DNA from: Motiliproteus sp036960175
GTDB lineage: Bacteria; Pseudomonadota; Gammaproteobacteria; Pseudomonadales; Balneatricaceae
DNA: 64,000 nucleotides
Assembly (NCBI GenBank): GCA_036960175.1
Contig: JBALWH010000004.1
Span: 1 to 64,000 of the forward strand
Direction: 5' to 3'
Shown here one piece after another: positions 15,735 through 25,031 of the stretch (positions are counted from its first letter, which is position 1; the number at the start of each line of letters is the position of its first letter). A program made the translations under genes and the position numbers. The notes under the pieces are model-generated. The model was not told the origin of the DNA, made no database searches, and saw only the letters and a program-made list of their open reading frames with translations.

Positions 15735-17846
15735 ATGAAATTCAGCAACCGCCTGGTCTTACTAGCAAGCTTCTCCCTGGCACTCGCGCTGGCAATATGG
15801 TGGGCCATGAACTGGAGCGAAGATAAACAACGATCCCATATGCAACGTGCTGACACTATCATCCGCATACTGCTAGAAATTAATGCCTTGCATAATTATT
15901 CCGTTGCCTATCAGGATTACCGGGACCGCTTAACCATCGACCAATGGCTCGACAAACAACGTCAGATTGAACCGCTGCTGCACAGTTTGAATACCGTCGA
16001 CAATACCCAAAAAACGTTAGTACGAAGCATCAGATCCCTGAACCACAGCGCTTTTCTGATTTTCAAACGACTGATCGCTAGCAACAACAACGACTCAGAG
16101 CTTACTAACGGCCAGAGCAGTGCTAATAACGAATTGTTTAATCGCCTAAAAGCGGCATTGCAGACAATGACTGAAGATGGCTTCCGGCTTTCTCATTACT
16201 CTCAAACCAAGAGCCGTGAGCTGACAGACAATAGCTTATTACTAATTAAACTACTGTTAACTGCCCTGGCTATCACCCTGACGCTATCGGCAATCCGCCT
16301 GGCGATGATTTTCCGCAGGCGGATTCAAGAGCTAAATAGCGGAATTGAGCAGGTATCAAACCATGATTATGATGTTGAACTGCAAGAAGGCCCTGACGAA
16401 CTGGGCCTCCTCGCCAGTCACTTCAATCAGATGTCCGCTAAGCTCCAGGCCCACGTAATCAAACGCGACGAACTGGAACAAGAAGTGGCGCGCCAGACCG
16501 ATACTCTGGAACAACAAAAAGAAAACCTTAAACATCAGGCTGAACACGATGCCCTGACTCATCTCCCTAACCGCGTACTGTTCTTAGAATCCCTGCAAAA
16601 CGCCATCGAACGCTCAAAACGAGCAGAAACTCGGGTGGCGATGTTATTTGTCGATTTAGATGATTTTAAGCAGATCAACGATACCCTCGGCCACCAGGTA
16701 GGTGACTGGGTGTTAAAAGAAGTCACCGAGCGTTTCAAAAGCGTCATGCGCAGCAATGATTTGATCGCCCGCCTGGGAGGTGATGAATTTACCGTGATTC
16801 AGGAACCACTGCAGGATATAAATGACGCATCAATATTGGCCCGCAAGCTGCTCGAGAGCTTAATTTCGCCATTGAACTATGAAGATCACCAGTTTCATCT
16901 TCACGCCAGCATCGGCATCAGCCTGCACCCAGACAACGGCGGGGATGCCATCACCTTAATGCGCAATGCTGATATCGCCATGTATAAAGCCAAAGACACG
17001 GGCGGCGGACGCTTTCAATTCTACAGTGAAGCGATGACCCAGGAAGCACGGCAACGCCTTGAATTAGAATCTGATATTCGCCGGGGGCTTGAACATCACG
17101 AGTTTAAAGTCTATTACCAGGGTCAATATACCCTGCACAGTAACCAGCTAACCGGCGCCGAAGCGCTGGTGCGCTGGCACCACCCCCATAAGGGTGTGCT
17201 ACTCCCGGAAGCCTTTATCCCTTTAGCCGAAGAGACCGGCTTGATTGTTCAGATTGGTCAACAAGTCTTATTGCAGGCCTGCCAGCAAGCTCAGCTATGG
17301 CGTGATCAGGGTCTTAATTTGGGAACCTTGGCAGTTAATATTTCCGGTAAACAAATCTACAGCGAAAGCTTGGTGGGCAGCGTCGATAAAGCCATGGCGG
17401 AAACCGGCTGGCCCGCCAGCAAACTGGAACTCGAGGTCAAGGAAAGCTTTATCATGGGCCACAGCAAGCAAACACTTAATGTCCTCAAACAGCTCCGCGC
17501 CTTGAACCTGACCCTTTCTATCGACGACTTCGGTACCGGTTATTCGTCGCTGGCTTATCTTAAGAAACTACCCATCAATAAATTAAAGATTGATCAAAGC
17601 TTTGTGCACAATATTGATCATGACCTGGATGACCAAGCCATTATCAAAGCCATCATTGCGCTGGGTAAGAGTCTGGGTTTGACGGTGATTGCCGAAGGCG
17701 TGGAAAGCCCGGAACAGGCATTGTTTCTAAAGCAGCAGGGTTGCACCGAAGCTCAGGGCTTCCTCTATGGCCGGCCGATGGATACAGAAAATTTTGCCAC
17801 TCAGATGATCAGTCAATTACAAACGTCGCAGCTAAAAAGCCTCTGA
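15735..17846 (+). CDS. HAMP-GGDEF-EAL membrane protein
   Basis: A 703-residue c-di-GMP enzyme. TM1 (about 6-27), a helical periplasmic domain (28-165), TM2 (168-192), HAMP (193-245), then GGDEF with intact RLGGDEF (G348-F352) and an RSND I-site, then EAL with E476-A477-L478 and DDFGTGYSS. Both catalytic domains keep their motifs, so either synthesis or hydrolysis is possible. The linked binding protein upstream probably docks on the periplasmic helices. The gene converges with the oxygen-sensor GGDEF gene, 21 bases apart. Confidence 0.92.
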   Translation: MKFSNRLVLLASFSLALALAIWWAMNWSEDKQRSHMQRADTIIRILLEINALHNYSVAYQDYRDRLTIDQWLDKQRQIEPLLHSLNTVDNTQKTLVRSIRSLNHSAFLIFKRLIASNNNDSELTNGQSSANNELFNRLKAALQTMTEDGFRLSHYSQTKSRELTDNSLLLIKLLLTALAITLTLSAIRLAMIFRRRIQELNSGIEQVSNHDYDVELQEGPDELGLLASHFNQMSAKLQAHVIKRDELEQEVARQTDTLEQQKENLKHQAEHDALTHLPNRVLFLESLQNAIERSKRAETRVAMLFVDLDDFKQINDTLGHQVGDWVLKEVTERFKSVMRSNDLIARLGGDEFTVIQEPLQDINDASILARKLLESLISPLNYEDHQFHLHASIGISLHPDNGGDAITLMRNADIAMYKAKDTGGGRFQFYSEAMTQEARQRLELESDIRRGLEHHEFKVYYQGQYTLHSNQLTGAEALVRWHHPHKGVLLPEAFIPLAEETGLIVQIGQQVLLQACQQAQLWRDQGLNLGTLAVNISGKQIYSESLVGSVDKAMAETGWPASKLELEVKESFIMGHSKQTLNVLKQLRALNLTLSIDDFGTGYSSLAYLKKLPINKLKIDQSFVHNIDHDLDDQAIIKAIIALGKSLGLTVIAEGVESPEQALFLKQQGCTEAQGFLYGRPMDTENFATQMISQLQTSQLKSL

Positions 17847-17867
17847 TATGACAAACGCTTAGCGTTC

Positions 17868-19664
17868 CTACACAGGGTTCGATAAACCGTTAACCACCCG
17901 ATTACGCCCACCTTCTTTGGCGCGATAAAGAGCGCGATCGGCCCGTTCAATAAGGTCGTTCAATAATTCGCCTTGATGACGCATGGCGGTCCCCAGGCTC
18001 ACCGTAACAGGCCCGTGTTCCTCTAGACCTTCAACTTCCAGGTTCTCAACCGCCATGCGCAAGCGCTCTGCCAACAGACTGACCTGAGGTGCGCTTTTCC
18101 CTGCCGTAAACACAATGATCTCTTCGCCGCCAAAACGTACCGCCAAATCACTATCACGTATCGAGCTGATAATTTTCTGCCCCACCTGCCTAAGCACTTC
18201 GTCGCCGCGACTATGACCGTAGCGATCATTGACCGATTTAAAGTGATCAATATCCATCATCACCGCTGAGACCTGATAACCTTTTTCTCGATCTTGGATT
18301 TCACACAGTCGTTGCACTACATCCTTCATATAGAGACGTGTAAACAAACCGGTCAGCGAATCTTTTACTGATTGCTCATAGATCTTCTGCCGCTCCATAT
18401 CCATTACTCGGTACATGACTTCCCGGTCTACGGCTACCTGCAATGGCATGATTAGCTGTTGAATAACCTGATCTAAATCGCCACTGATGGTAATCGCAGA
18501 TGTAAGGTGAAGAATGGCCAATGCCCGGGCCGTACCCTTGTCCGGAGAAAACAGTGGCACATAAAGGCTCGCTCCGTTTTCGCGCTCGATCAAACAATAA
18601 TCATCACTATTACATTCAAAATCCCCTAATTGCTTCCAATGTTGTCTATCTGACCCCAACACCTTGGAAATATGCGTATCAGGCTTGACCTTAACGCCGC
18701 GGTAACGAGTATTGGGAGATAAATGTAATACTTTGTCATCTTCAAACAGGGCGTAGAACTCTAAGGATACGATAGGCAGGTTGTGGCGGATAATTTCCTT
18801 CAATCGGTTAGCAATATCCTTAAAGTCGCGCGACAGCATCATGGTCTCTGTTATCTGCCTAAGCGTTTGATTTAACTTACTTAAATTTTTTATATCGGTA
18901 TCGCCATGAGATAACAGATAGATGCCGCATTCGAGATTTTTCAACCGCCCGATCATAGGTTCGATCAGCCACTTAGGTATCAATGATCCGTGTTGCGGGG
19001 CAATCAACTGAGCGGGTAATCGTTCAATGACCGCCATTGCATAATTAAGCACCTCCCGGCTGGGCATGTAGTGCTCATGAAAAGGCCGCATACATTCAAA
19101 GTAGCTCTCGCTGCTGGCCACCAGCTGAAAGTCTTCGCTCATACCACCAAACAGATCACTAGAGAAAAGCACCTGCGTTTCCAGATCGAAGGTGCAGATT
19201 GCACCAGGAAAATGAGCATAGGGCGTCAACACGAAGCTCAACGTGCGATCCTGTAACTGCAACTTCCAATCATGCTCATCCACTAGCCAGAAAGGCATTT
19301 TAAGATCGTAATGTTTTAACAACATATGGGTGCGCCAATGGGTCACCAACAACGCATCGCTACGAGTGATCATGGCATCAATAAAAGGCATCGCGGCGAC
19401 AATGTCAGGATCCTGATGCTGACAGATAAAATAGCGGATAGAACTGAAAGGTATAATTTGTTCGATTTTTGCCAGTGTGTGCTCAAACGTCAGCATCGAT
19501 CCGGGATCAATCAGCACAGACTGATCCCCCTGTTCAATCAGGTAGCAGTGACACTGAAATACGTCATCCTTGAGATAGTGTCCTACCCACCAGACACGGT
19601 CGGCAATTCCGATCGGTTTATCCGCTGAGGGATTGTCCGGTAGATCTTTAATGCGATTTACCAT
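17868..19664 (-). CDS. ODP-type metallo-beta-lactamase fold fused to GGDEF
   Basis: A 598-residue soluble protein. Residues 20-235 form a flavodiiron-like metallo-beta-lactamase domain with metal ligands H83-x-D85-x-D87, H151, D170 and H225; the usual sixth His is I88. This matches the oxygen-binding di-iron (ODP) sensor type rather than a hydrolase. A GAF-like middle (about 260-410) and a coiled linker follow. The GGDEF domain reads RFGGEEI (512-516), with an RDSD I-site. The last motif residue is Ile instead of Phe; the two acidic residues needed for metal binding remain. Likely couples oxygen or NO to c-di-GMP synthesis; inferred from the fold. Confidence 0.88.
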   Translation of the reverse strand: MVNRIKDLPDNPSADKPIGIADRVWWVGHYLKDDVFQCHCYLIEQGDQSVLIDPGSMLTFEHTLAKIEQIIPFSSIRYFICQHQDPDIVAAMPFIDAMITRSDALLVTHWRTHMLLKHYDLKMPFWLVDEHDWKLQLQDRTLSFVLTPYAHFPGAICTFDLETQVLFSSDLFGGMSEDFQLVASSESYFECMRPFHEHYMPSREVLNYAMAVIERLPAQLIAPQHGSLIPKWLIEPMIGRLKNLECGIYLLSHGDTDIKNLSKLNQTLRQITETMMLSRDFKDIANRLKEIIRHNLPIVSLEFYALFEDDKVLHLSPNTRYRGVKVKPDTHISKVLGSDRQHWKQLGDFECNSDDYCLIERENGASLYVPLFSPDKGTARALAILHLTSAITISGDLDQVIQQLIMPLQVAVDREVMYRVMDMERQKIYEQSVKDSLTGLFTRLYMKDVVQRLCEIQDREKGYQVSAVMMDIDHFKSVNDRYGHSRGDEVLRQVGQKIISSIRDSDLAVRFGGEEIIVFTAGKSAPQVSLLAERLRMAVENLEVEGLEEHGPVTVSLGTAMRHQGELLNDLIERADRALYRAKEGGRNRVVNGLSNPV

Positions 19665-19895
19665 AGTACTTGTACACTATAAATGAGGCATGACCCCGAC
19701 ATTGGTACTATATAGACGGGCACAAATACATAGTAGCCTAGCCCCGCGAATACCCCCTAAAAAAGAAGGCCTTGAAGGAAAACTCTGGACTATAGTTATC
19801 AATGGTTAGCCCATAATTCCATTATTGAATAACCGACTTTTTTAATTAACACCCGCTGCCGAGTCTAATCAACGGATTGGACGGAGACGTAGTTA

Positions 19896-20177
19896 ATGCG
19901 CGAATACGATCATCCCCTGCAACGCATCGGCATCCAGATGTTGCTATTTGTTCTCGGCCTGCTGGTTATCACCTGGCCCATCGTCGCTCAATCCTCCCCT
20001 TGGAGTCTTGGCAGTCTGCTTGGCTATTTGTTCAGTATCTGGGCATGCGTGGTGGTGCTGCTCTTTCTGATCAGTCGTGTCCGCTACCAAGGCAGTGAAC
20101 AAGAGTCCGATAAGACTAACGAAAGCGATACCAACACGGCTGCAATCCAACCATCTGATATCGAGAGCGATTCTTAA
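19896..20177 (+). CDS. Small two-helix membrane protein, CbrX-like
   Basis: A 93-residue protein with two predicted membrane helices (about 10-30 and 40-62) and a polar acidic tail (EQESDKTNESDTN). GGAGACG lies upstream of the ATG. Its stop overlaps the kinase start (TAATG). A small membrane gene coupled to the start of a transporter-kinase gene is the arrangement known as cbrX-cbrA in Pseudomonas. The sequence itself is too short for a firm family call. Confidence 0.75.
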   Translation: MREYDHPLQRIGIQMLLFVLGLLVITWPIVAQSSPWSLGSLLGYLFSIWACVVVLLFLISRVRYQGSEQESDKTNESDTNTAAIQPSDIESDS

Positions 20178-23100
20178 TGTTCGAACCGCTATGGATATTA
20201 GCCGTACTACTTGGCTACATGGGCATGCTATTTGTACTAGCCCAATGGGCCAGCAAGCGCGCGGCAGCAAAGGGCTATAAACACAGCCCTTTGATCTACA
20301 GCCTGTCCATCGGCGTCTTTTGCACCTCCTGGACCTTCTACGGCAGCGTCGGGTCTGCTGCCAACAATGGGATTCTCTTCCTCAGCATTTATTTCGGCCC
20401 CACTTTGGTCATGCTGTTTGCCGGCACACTGCTACGCAAAATGGTCAGAGTTAAAAGTCGCCATCACGTCACTAGTATTGCTGACTTAATATCCTCCCGT
20501 TACAACAAGTCACAACTGCTGGCCGCCATGGTCACCCTGGTCTGTCTGTTCGGCATCCTGCCTTATATCGCCCTGCAGCTGAAAGCGATCACCTCAACCT
20601 TTAGCCTCTTAGCGGGGAATAGTAACGGCAATAGCCTGCCCTTTAGCATTGATGTTGAACTGGTGACCGTGGTGCTAATGGTCATTTTCACTATCCTCTT
20701 CGGTGTCCGTCATTTGGACCCCACCGAACGCCATCAGGGCATGATGTATGCGTTGGCCGCCGAAAGTGTGGTGAAGCTATTCGCCTTTGTCGCCGCAGGC
20801 TTGTTCGTCACCTTTGGTCTGTTTGACGGTTTTGGTGACCTGCTCAACCAGGCAGAAGCTCTGGCAGCGACAAGGCCTGCCTTGAACAAAGTCAATCAGT
20901 TACCTTCGCTCGTTAACTGGCTGACGCTGACGCTGCTGGCCATGTCCGCATTTCTATTTTTGCCGCGACAATTCCATGTGGCGGTGGTGGAAAACGCTAG
21001 CGAAGAACATATAAAAAGCTCCCAATGGATGTTGCCCGGCTACCTGCTGCTGATAAATATTTTCGTATTGCCGATAGCCCTGGCCGGTATGATCCTCGGC
21101 CACGCGCCGAATGAGGCAGATACCTTCGTGCTGTTACTGCCCCTGCAAGCCAATCAACAACTGCTGTCACTATTGGTATTTATTGGGGGGTTTTCCGCCT
21201 CGACCGGCATGATTCTGGTCAGCGCCATGACTCTGTCCACCATGATCACCAACCACTTGATTCTGCCCTTCATCGAAGCCGTCAGATTACTACAACCGTT
21301 ACGGACCAAGTTGTTGCAACTGCGCTGGTTATCGGTGGCCCTGTTTATCTTCTCCGGTTACCTGTTTAATCGCAGCCTTGGCGACACTTTCATGCTGGTG
21401 AATATGGGGCTGATATCCTTCGCCGCAATACTCCAGTTTGCCCCCATCATTGTGGGTGGGCTGTTCTGGAAAAACGCTAACCTAAAAGGGGCCATGGCTG
21501 GCCTTGCCGCCGGCTTTATCGGCTGGTTCTACACCCTGCTGTTACCGGCATTTGTCAAGAGTGGCTGGTGGAGTGATCATTTACTGGATGTTGGCCCTTG
21601 GGGTATTGCTGCCTTGAACCCGGAAGCTCTGTTCGGGCTTTCAGCACTAGACCCCCTGCCTCATGCCGTTTTCTGGAGCATGTTATTAAATATCGCCGCC
21701 TTTGTAGCGGTGTCGCTGTCCAGCTCGACCAACAAGGAAGAAAAAGCGCTGGCGGCAGAATTTGTCGATATTCTAACGACGGCCAACCGAAGGCTGCCAC
21801 AGATGGATCAGCACGGCTCTATCGACCTCGCCGAAAAGATCTCTCGGTTAGATCAATGCTTCGCTATTTATATGCCAATACAGCTATGTAAACGTTCGGT
21901 TCAGCAATGCCTTCAAGCCAGTGGTCTTGAAGGAAAAACCCACGTCAGCCTTCTGCAGGCGACCTACCTTCAGCAGGAAGCCGAGAGAACACTAGCCGGT
22001 GCCATCGGTGGCGCGACGGCTCACAGGGCCATTCAACGCAGTGGCATATTTAGTCAACAAGAACAAAAACAGCTCTCCACTGTATATTCAGAGCTGTTGG
22101 CGGAAATCCACCTGACCCCAGAAGAATTGCTAAGCAAAGTCGATTACTACCACGAGCGGGAGCAGCTCCTAGGCGACCATGCCCATCAGCAAGGACAGAC
22201 CATCAAACGATTAGAGTCAGAAGTTATTCAACGAATCAGTGCGGAACAGGCGCTAAAAGAGCTGAACGAGAAGCTTGAACACCGGGTTGAACACCGCACC
22301 GCCGAACTCAACAGCAGCAACCTTAATCTGCGCACCACTCTGCAGCAGCTGCAGCAGGCGCAAAAACAGCTGGTTGAAGCCGACAAGATGGCAGCACTTG
22401 GTGGCTTAGTGGCCGGCATTGCCCATGAAATCAACACCCCCCTGGGGAATAGCCTGACTGCGGCAAGCCTGTTAAAAGAGGAATTCGCTCAGCTATTGGG
22501 CCGCTATCATGACAATTCCCTAAAACGGAGTGATCTTGATGATTTCGATATGGTTGCCAATGAGAGTCTCGATATCATCCTCAGGAACAGCACTCGCGCA
22601 GCGGAATTAATCCAAAGTTTTAAACAGGTTGCTGTTGACCAGACCAGCGACGAACGCCGCAGCTTCGGCCTCAAGAATTATGTCGATGAAGTGCTGTTTT
22701 CTCTTAAACCTCAGTTCAAGAACAGCGCCTACCAGATTAATGTAGAGGGTGAGGAATTTATAATTGATAGCTACCCCGGCGCCTTTTCTCAGATCATTAC
22801 CAACCTGGTAATGAATTCATTGCAACATGGCTTTGCCGATAAACATAATGGCCACATTAATATTCAGCTGTCGGCGTCGGAAGACAACCTGCAGATAGAC
22901 TATCGTGACGACGGCTGCGGCATGAGTAAAAAGCAGCTACGACGAATTTTTGACCCCTTCTTCACCACTCGCCGTGGTGAGGGTGGCTCGGGGTTAGGTG
23001 CTCATATCGTTTATAATTTGGTCACCCAGCGGCTGAAAGGCCAGATAAACTGCGACAGTGAACCTAACCATGGAATTCACTTCCAGATAACCGCCCCACT

Positions 23101-23188
23101 GAGAACCCCGGACACTGAAATACCTTCAGATAGCCCAGAAGACGATGTTCAAGATCCTCGTAATGGCGGCCACGATTTTAGCATCTGA
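20177..23188 (+). CDS. CbrA-like sodium/solute-symporter histidine kinase
   Basis: A 1003-residue protein. Residues 1-510 are a 13-helix SLC5/SSF transporter-like domain (SPLIYSLSIGVFCTSWTFYGS, FGPTLVMLFAG). A linker and coiled coil follow (about 640-730), then a kinase core with H750 in GIAHEINTP, the N-box N880 and G-boxes DDGCGMS and GSGLGAHIV. It should autophosphorylate and signal to a response regulator. In Pseudomonas the partner CbrB lies next to cbrA; here the next feature is tRNA-Leu, so the partner is elsewhere. No PAS domain was clear. Confidence 0.88.
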   Translation: MFEPLWILAVLLGYMGMLFVLAQWASKRAAAKGYKHSPLIYSLSIGVFCTSWTFYGSVGSAANNGILFLSIYFGPTLVMLFAGTLLRKMVRVKSRHHVTSIADLISSRYNKSQLLAAMVTLVCLFGILPYIALQLKAITSTFSLLAGNSNGNSLPFSIDVELVTVVLMVIFTILFGVRHLDPTERHQGMMYALAAESVVKLFAFVAAGLFVTFGLFDGFGDLLNQAEALAATRPALNKVNQLPSLVNWLTLTLLAMSAFLFLPRQFHVAVVENASEEHIKSSQWMLPGYLLLINIFVLPIALAGMILGHAPNEADTFVLLLPLQANQQLLSLLVFIGGFSASTGMILVSAMTLSTMITNHLILPFIEAVRLLQPLRTKLLQLRWLSVALFIFSGYLFNRSLGDTFMLVNMGLISFAAILQFAPIIVGGLFWKNANLKGAMAGLAAGFIGWFYTLLLPAFVKSGWWSDHLLDVGPWGIAALNPEALFGLSALDPLPHAVFWSMLLNIAAFVAVSLSSSTNKEEKALAAEFVDILTTANRRLPQMDQHGSIDLAEKISRLDQCFAIYMPIQLCKRSVQQCLQASGLEGKTHVSLLQATYLQQEAERTLAGAIGGATAHRAIQRSGIFSQQEQKQLSTVYSELLAEIHLTPEELLSKVDYYHEREQLLGDHAHQQGQTIKRLESEVIQRISAEQALKELNEKLEHRVEHRTAELNSSNLNLRTTLQQLQQAQKQLVEADKMAALGGLVAGIAHEINTPLGNSLTAASLLKEEFAQLLGRYHDNSLKRSDLDDFDMVANESLDIILRNSTRAAELIQSFKQVAVDQTSDERRSFGLKNYVDEVLFSLKPQFKNSAYQINVEGEEFIIDSYPGAFSQIITNLVMNSLQHGFADKHNGHINIQLSASEDNLQIDYRDDGCGMSKKQLRRIFDPFFTTRRGEGGSGLGAHIVYNLVTQRLKGQINCDSEPNHGIHFQITAPLRTPDTEIPSDSPEDDVQDPRNGGHDFSI

Positions 23189-23275
23189 AATCCCTCGGGT
23201 TGCCGCTAAACAAACGCCATAATCCCAAGGCTAGACGCAAATCACATCCTGGCTCCGGGGATTGATCAAAATTTC

Positions 23276-23304
23276 TTGCAATCAATAAAAAGACCGTGTT
23301 TAAT
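23276..23304 (+). promoter_or_regulatory. Candidate sigma-70 promoter of tRNA-Leu
   Basis: TTGCAA (23276-23281), a 17-base spacer and TTTAAT (23299-23304), followed by a GC-rich discriminator (ACGCGCC) of the kind seen at stringently controlled stable-RNA genes. The predicted start would be about 20 bases before the mature tRNA. Confidence 0.6.
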
Positions 23305-23330
23305 ACGCGCCACGTCAGAGATGACGGATT

Positions 23331-23417
23331 GCAGATGTGGCGGAATTGGTAGACGCGCTAGCTTCAGGTGCTAGTGTCCGATAGGACGTGGGAGTTCGAG
23401 TCTCCCCATCTGCACCA
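23331..23417 (+). tRNA. tRNA-Leu (CAG)
   Basis: An 87-base class II tRNA. Acceptor GCAGATG pairs with CATCTGC, the CTAGC/GCTAG anticodon stem carries loop TTCAGGT (anticodon CAG), a long variable arm follows, the T arm is GGGAG-TTCGAGT-CTCCC, and the CCA end is encoded. All stems are consistent. Confidence 0.95.
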
Positions 23418-23524
23418 CTTAAAAGAACACCCCCCTATTTTTGTTCAATCTACTCCTCGCCTGGAGTCCATAATTTCATCGTTGCCGTAACTATCGCTGT
23501 TGATGCAAGTTGCGTCACAGACAT

Positions 23525-23608
23525 GCAGATGTGGCGGAATGGGGAGGCGCCTCGCTTCAGGTGCTAGTGTCCAATGGACGTGTGAGTTCGAGCCCTCCAT
23601 CTGCACCC
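23525..23608 (+). pseudogene. Decayed second copy of tRNA-Leu (CAG)
   Basis: Begins GCAGATGTGGCGGAAT and ends CATCTGCACC, like the intact gene 107 bases upstream, and keeps the TTCAGGT anticodon loop. The D-loop has lost the GGTAGAC segment (now GGGGAGGCGC), the anticodon stem has a mismatch (CTCGC against GCTAG), the T stem no longer pairs cleanly and the CCA is CCC. Probably a non-functional tandem duplicate, though an atypical tRNA cannot be ruled out. Confidence 0.7.
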
Positions 23609-23702
23609 GACTTTACTCTTGTCACCCTTATTGCTCTCACGCCCTTCAATATATCACCGCACTTAACAAACGCTGTTGAATTCTGGCGACAACCAACTAT
23701 TT

Positions 23703-23719
23703 TGTTATAACATTACATA
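23703..23719. promoter_or_regulatory. Candidate Zur operator upstream of zur-znuCB
   Basis: TGTTATAACATTACATA is an AT-rich imperfect palindrome matching the TGTTATA half of gammaproteobacterial Zur boxes. It ends 35 bases before the zur start and suggests autoregulation by zinc. The right half is weak. Confidence 0.45.
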
Positions 23720-23754
23720 TATTCCTAACCCCCTAACTTTTTCAGGATCTGGTT

Positions 23755-24240
23755 ATGCAGGACCCAAATCCGTGTCGCAGCGCCTTCAATCAGCATGACC
23801 ACCAGAACTGCATTGATAGCGCCCTGGAAACCGCTAAGAAGCTGTGCCGACAGCGCAGCTCTCGACTGACTCCGGTCAGGCAGCGAGTACTGGAACTGAT
23901 CTGGCAAAGCCATCACCCCCTTGGCGCCTACCAGATCCTCAGCCAACTCGGTGAAGAGGGCTTTAATTCAGCACCGCCGACGGTCTACCGGGCATTAGAT
24001 TTTTTACTCGAGCATGGTTTAGTTCATCGCATCGCTTCGCTGAACGCCTTTATCGGCTGTGTCAGCCCAGAGCAATGCCATCATGGCTACTTCCTGATTT
24101 GCCGAAATTGCGGCTCAGCCCAAGAAATCAAAGCCCAGAACTTATCCAGTTTCTTACGTCAGAATGCAGAAGCTGCGGGTTTCAAAATAGAATCCGAAAC
24201 CGTAGAACTGTCCGGACTCTGCCCCTTATGCCAGTCCTGA
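23755..24240 (+). CDS. zur: Zinc uptake regulator Zur (Fur family)
   Basis: A 161-residue Fur-family repressor. The winged helix (about 35-95) contains RLTPVRQRVLELI and the recognition segment SAPPTVYRALDFLLEHGLV. The zinc sites are visible as CHHGYFLICRNCGS and the C-terminal CPLCQS. With Zn bound it should repress zinc import. It leads an operon with znuC (11-base gap) and znuB. The Cys/His spacing and the operon favour Zur over Fur. Confidence 0.93.
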   Translation: MQDPNPCRSAFNQHDHQNCIDSALETAKKLCRQRSSRLTPVRQRVLELIWQSHHPLGAYQILSQLGEEGFNSAPPTVYRALDFLLEHGLVHRIASLNAFIGCVSPEQCHHGYFLICRNCGSAQEIKAQNLSSFLRQNAEAAGFKIESETVELSGLCPLCQS

Positions 24241-24251
24241 GTGAGCCGGAA

Positions 24252-25031
24252 ATGAATATGCCCAACGCAAATCTCATCAGCCTCGACAACCTGAACCTTA
24301 GCTTCAGTGGCCGTCATGTTATTCAGCATGTCAGTTTCACCATTGAACAGAATCAGATCACCACACTGATCGGGCCAAATGGCTCCGGCAAGTCTACTCT
24401 GGTGAGAATATTACTTGGCCTGCAGCGACCCGATAGCGGCAACATCAGCCGCCCCAGCGACCTTCGTATCGGCTATATGCCACAGAAGCTCCATATTGAG
24501 CCCACCCTTCCCCTCACCGTTGAACGCTTTATGAAGCTAGCGGCGGCGGTGAAGCGCGCTGAAATATCTGCGGCGCTGGCCCAGGTCAGAGTTGAGCATC
24601 TGCTGAAAAGCCCGATGCAATCCTTATCAGGAGGCGAAACCCAGCGCGTTATGCTGGCTCGCGCGCTACTAAGAAAACCACAATTGCTGGTATTGGATGA
24701 GCCCGTGCAAGGGGTCGATGTCACCGGCCAGATCGAACTCTATGAAATGATTTCAAAGATCCGTGAACAATACGGCTGCGCGGTATTTATGGTTTCCCAT
24801 GACCTACACCTAGTGATGGCTAGCACTGACAAGGTTATCTGCCTGAATCATCATATTTGCTGTTCAGGACATCCAGAAAAAGTCAGCAACGACCCATCCT
24901 TTACTGCCCTGTTCGGAGCCAAGGGAACTGCCAATCTGGCGGTCTATAACCATAACCATAACCATCAACATGACACCCACGGTGATGTCATTGTTGATCA
25001 GCCCTGCAAGGACCATGATCATCATGGCTGA
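24252..25031 (+). CDS. znuC: Zinc ABC transporter ATPase ZnuC
   Basis: A 259-residue ATPase powering zinc import. Walker A GPNGSGKST, the signature LSGGETQRV, Walker B LLVLDEP and the switch His (VSHDLHL) are all present. The ATG at 24252 follows GAGCCGGAA; the frame extends further upstream only over the end of zur. The C-terminus is His-rich (NHNHNHQHDTH and later DHDHHG), as in many ZnuC proteins, and may buffer zinc. It overlaps znuB by 8 bases. Confidence 0.94.
   Translation: MNMPNANLISLDNLNLSFSGRHVIQHVSFTIEQNQITTLIGPNGSGKSTLVRILLGLQRPDSGNISRPSDLRIGYMPQKLHIEPTLPLTVERFMKLAAAVKRAEISAALAQVRVEHLLKSPMQSLSGGETQRVMLARALLRKPQLLVLDEPVQGVDVTGQIELYEMISKIREQYGCAVFMVSHDLHLVMASTDKVICLNHHICCSGHPEKVSNDPSFTALFGAKGTANLAVYNHNHNHQHDTHGDVIVDQPCKDHDHHG

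Noticed and set aside
19772..19796. TTGAAG and TATAGT as a promoter for the CbrX-like gene
   Set aside because: The spacer is only 13 bases.
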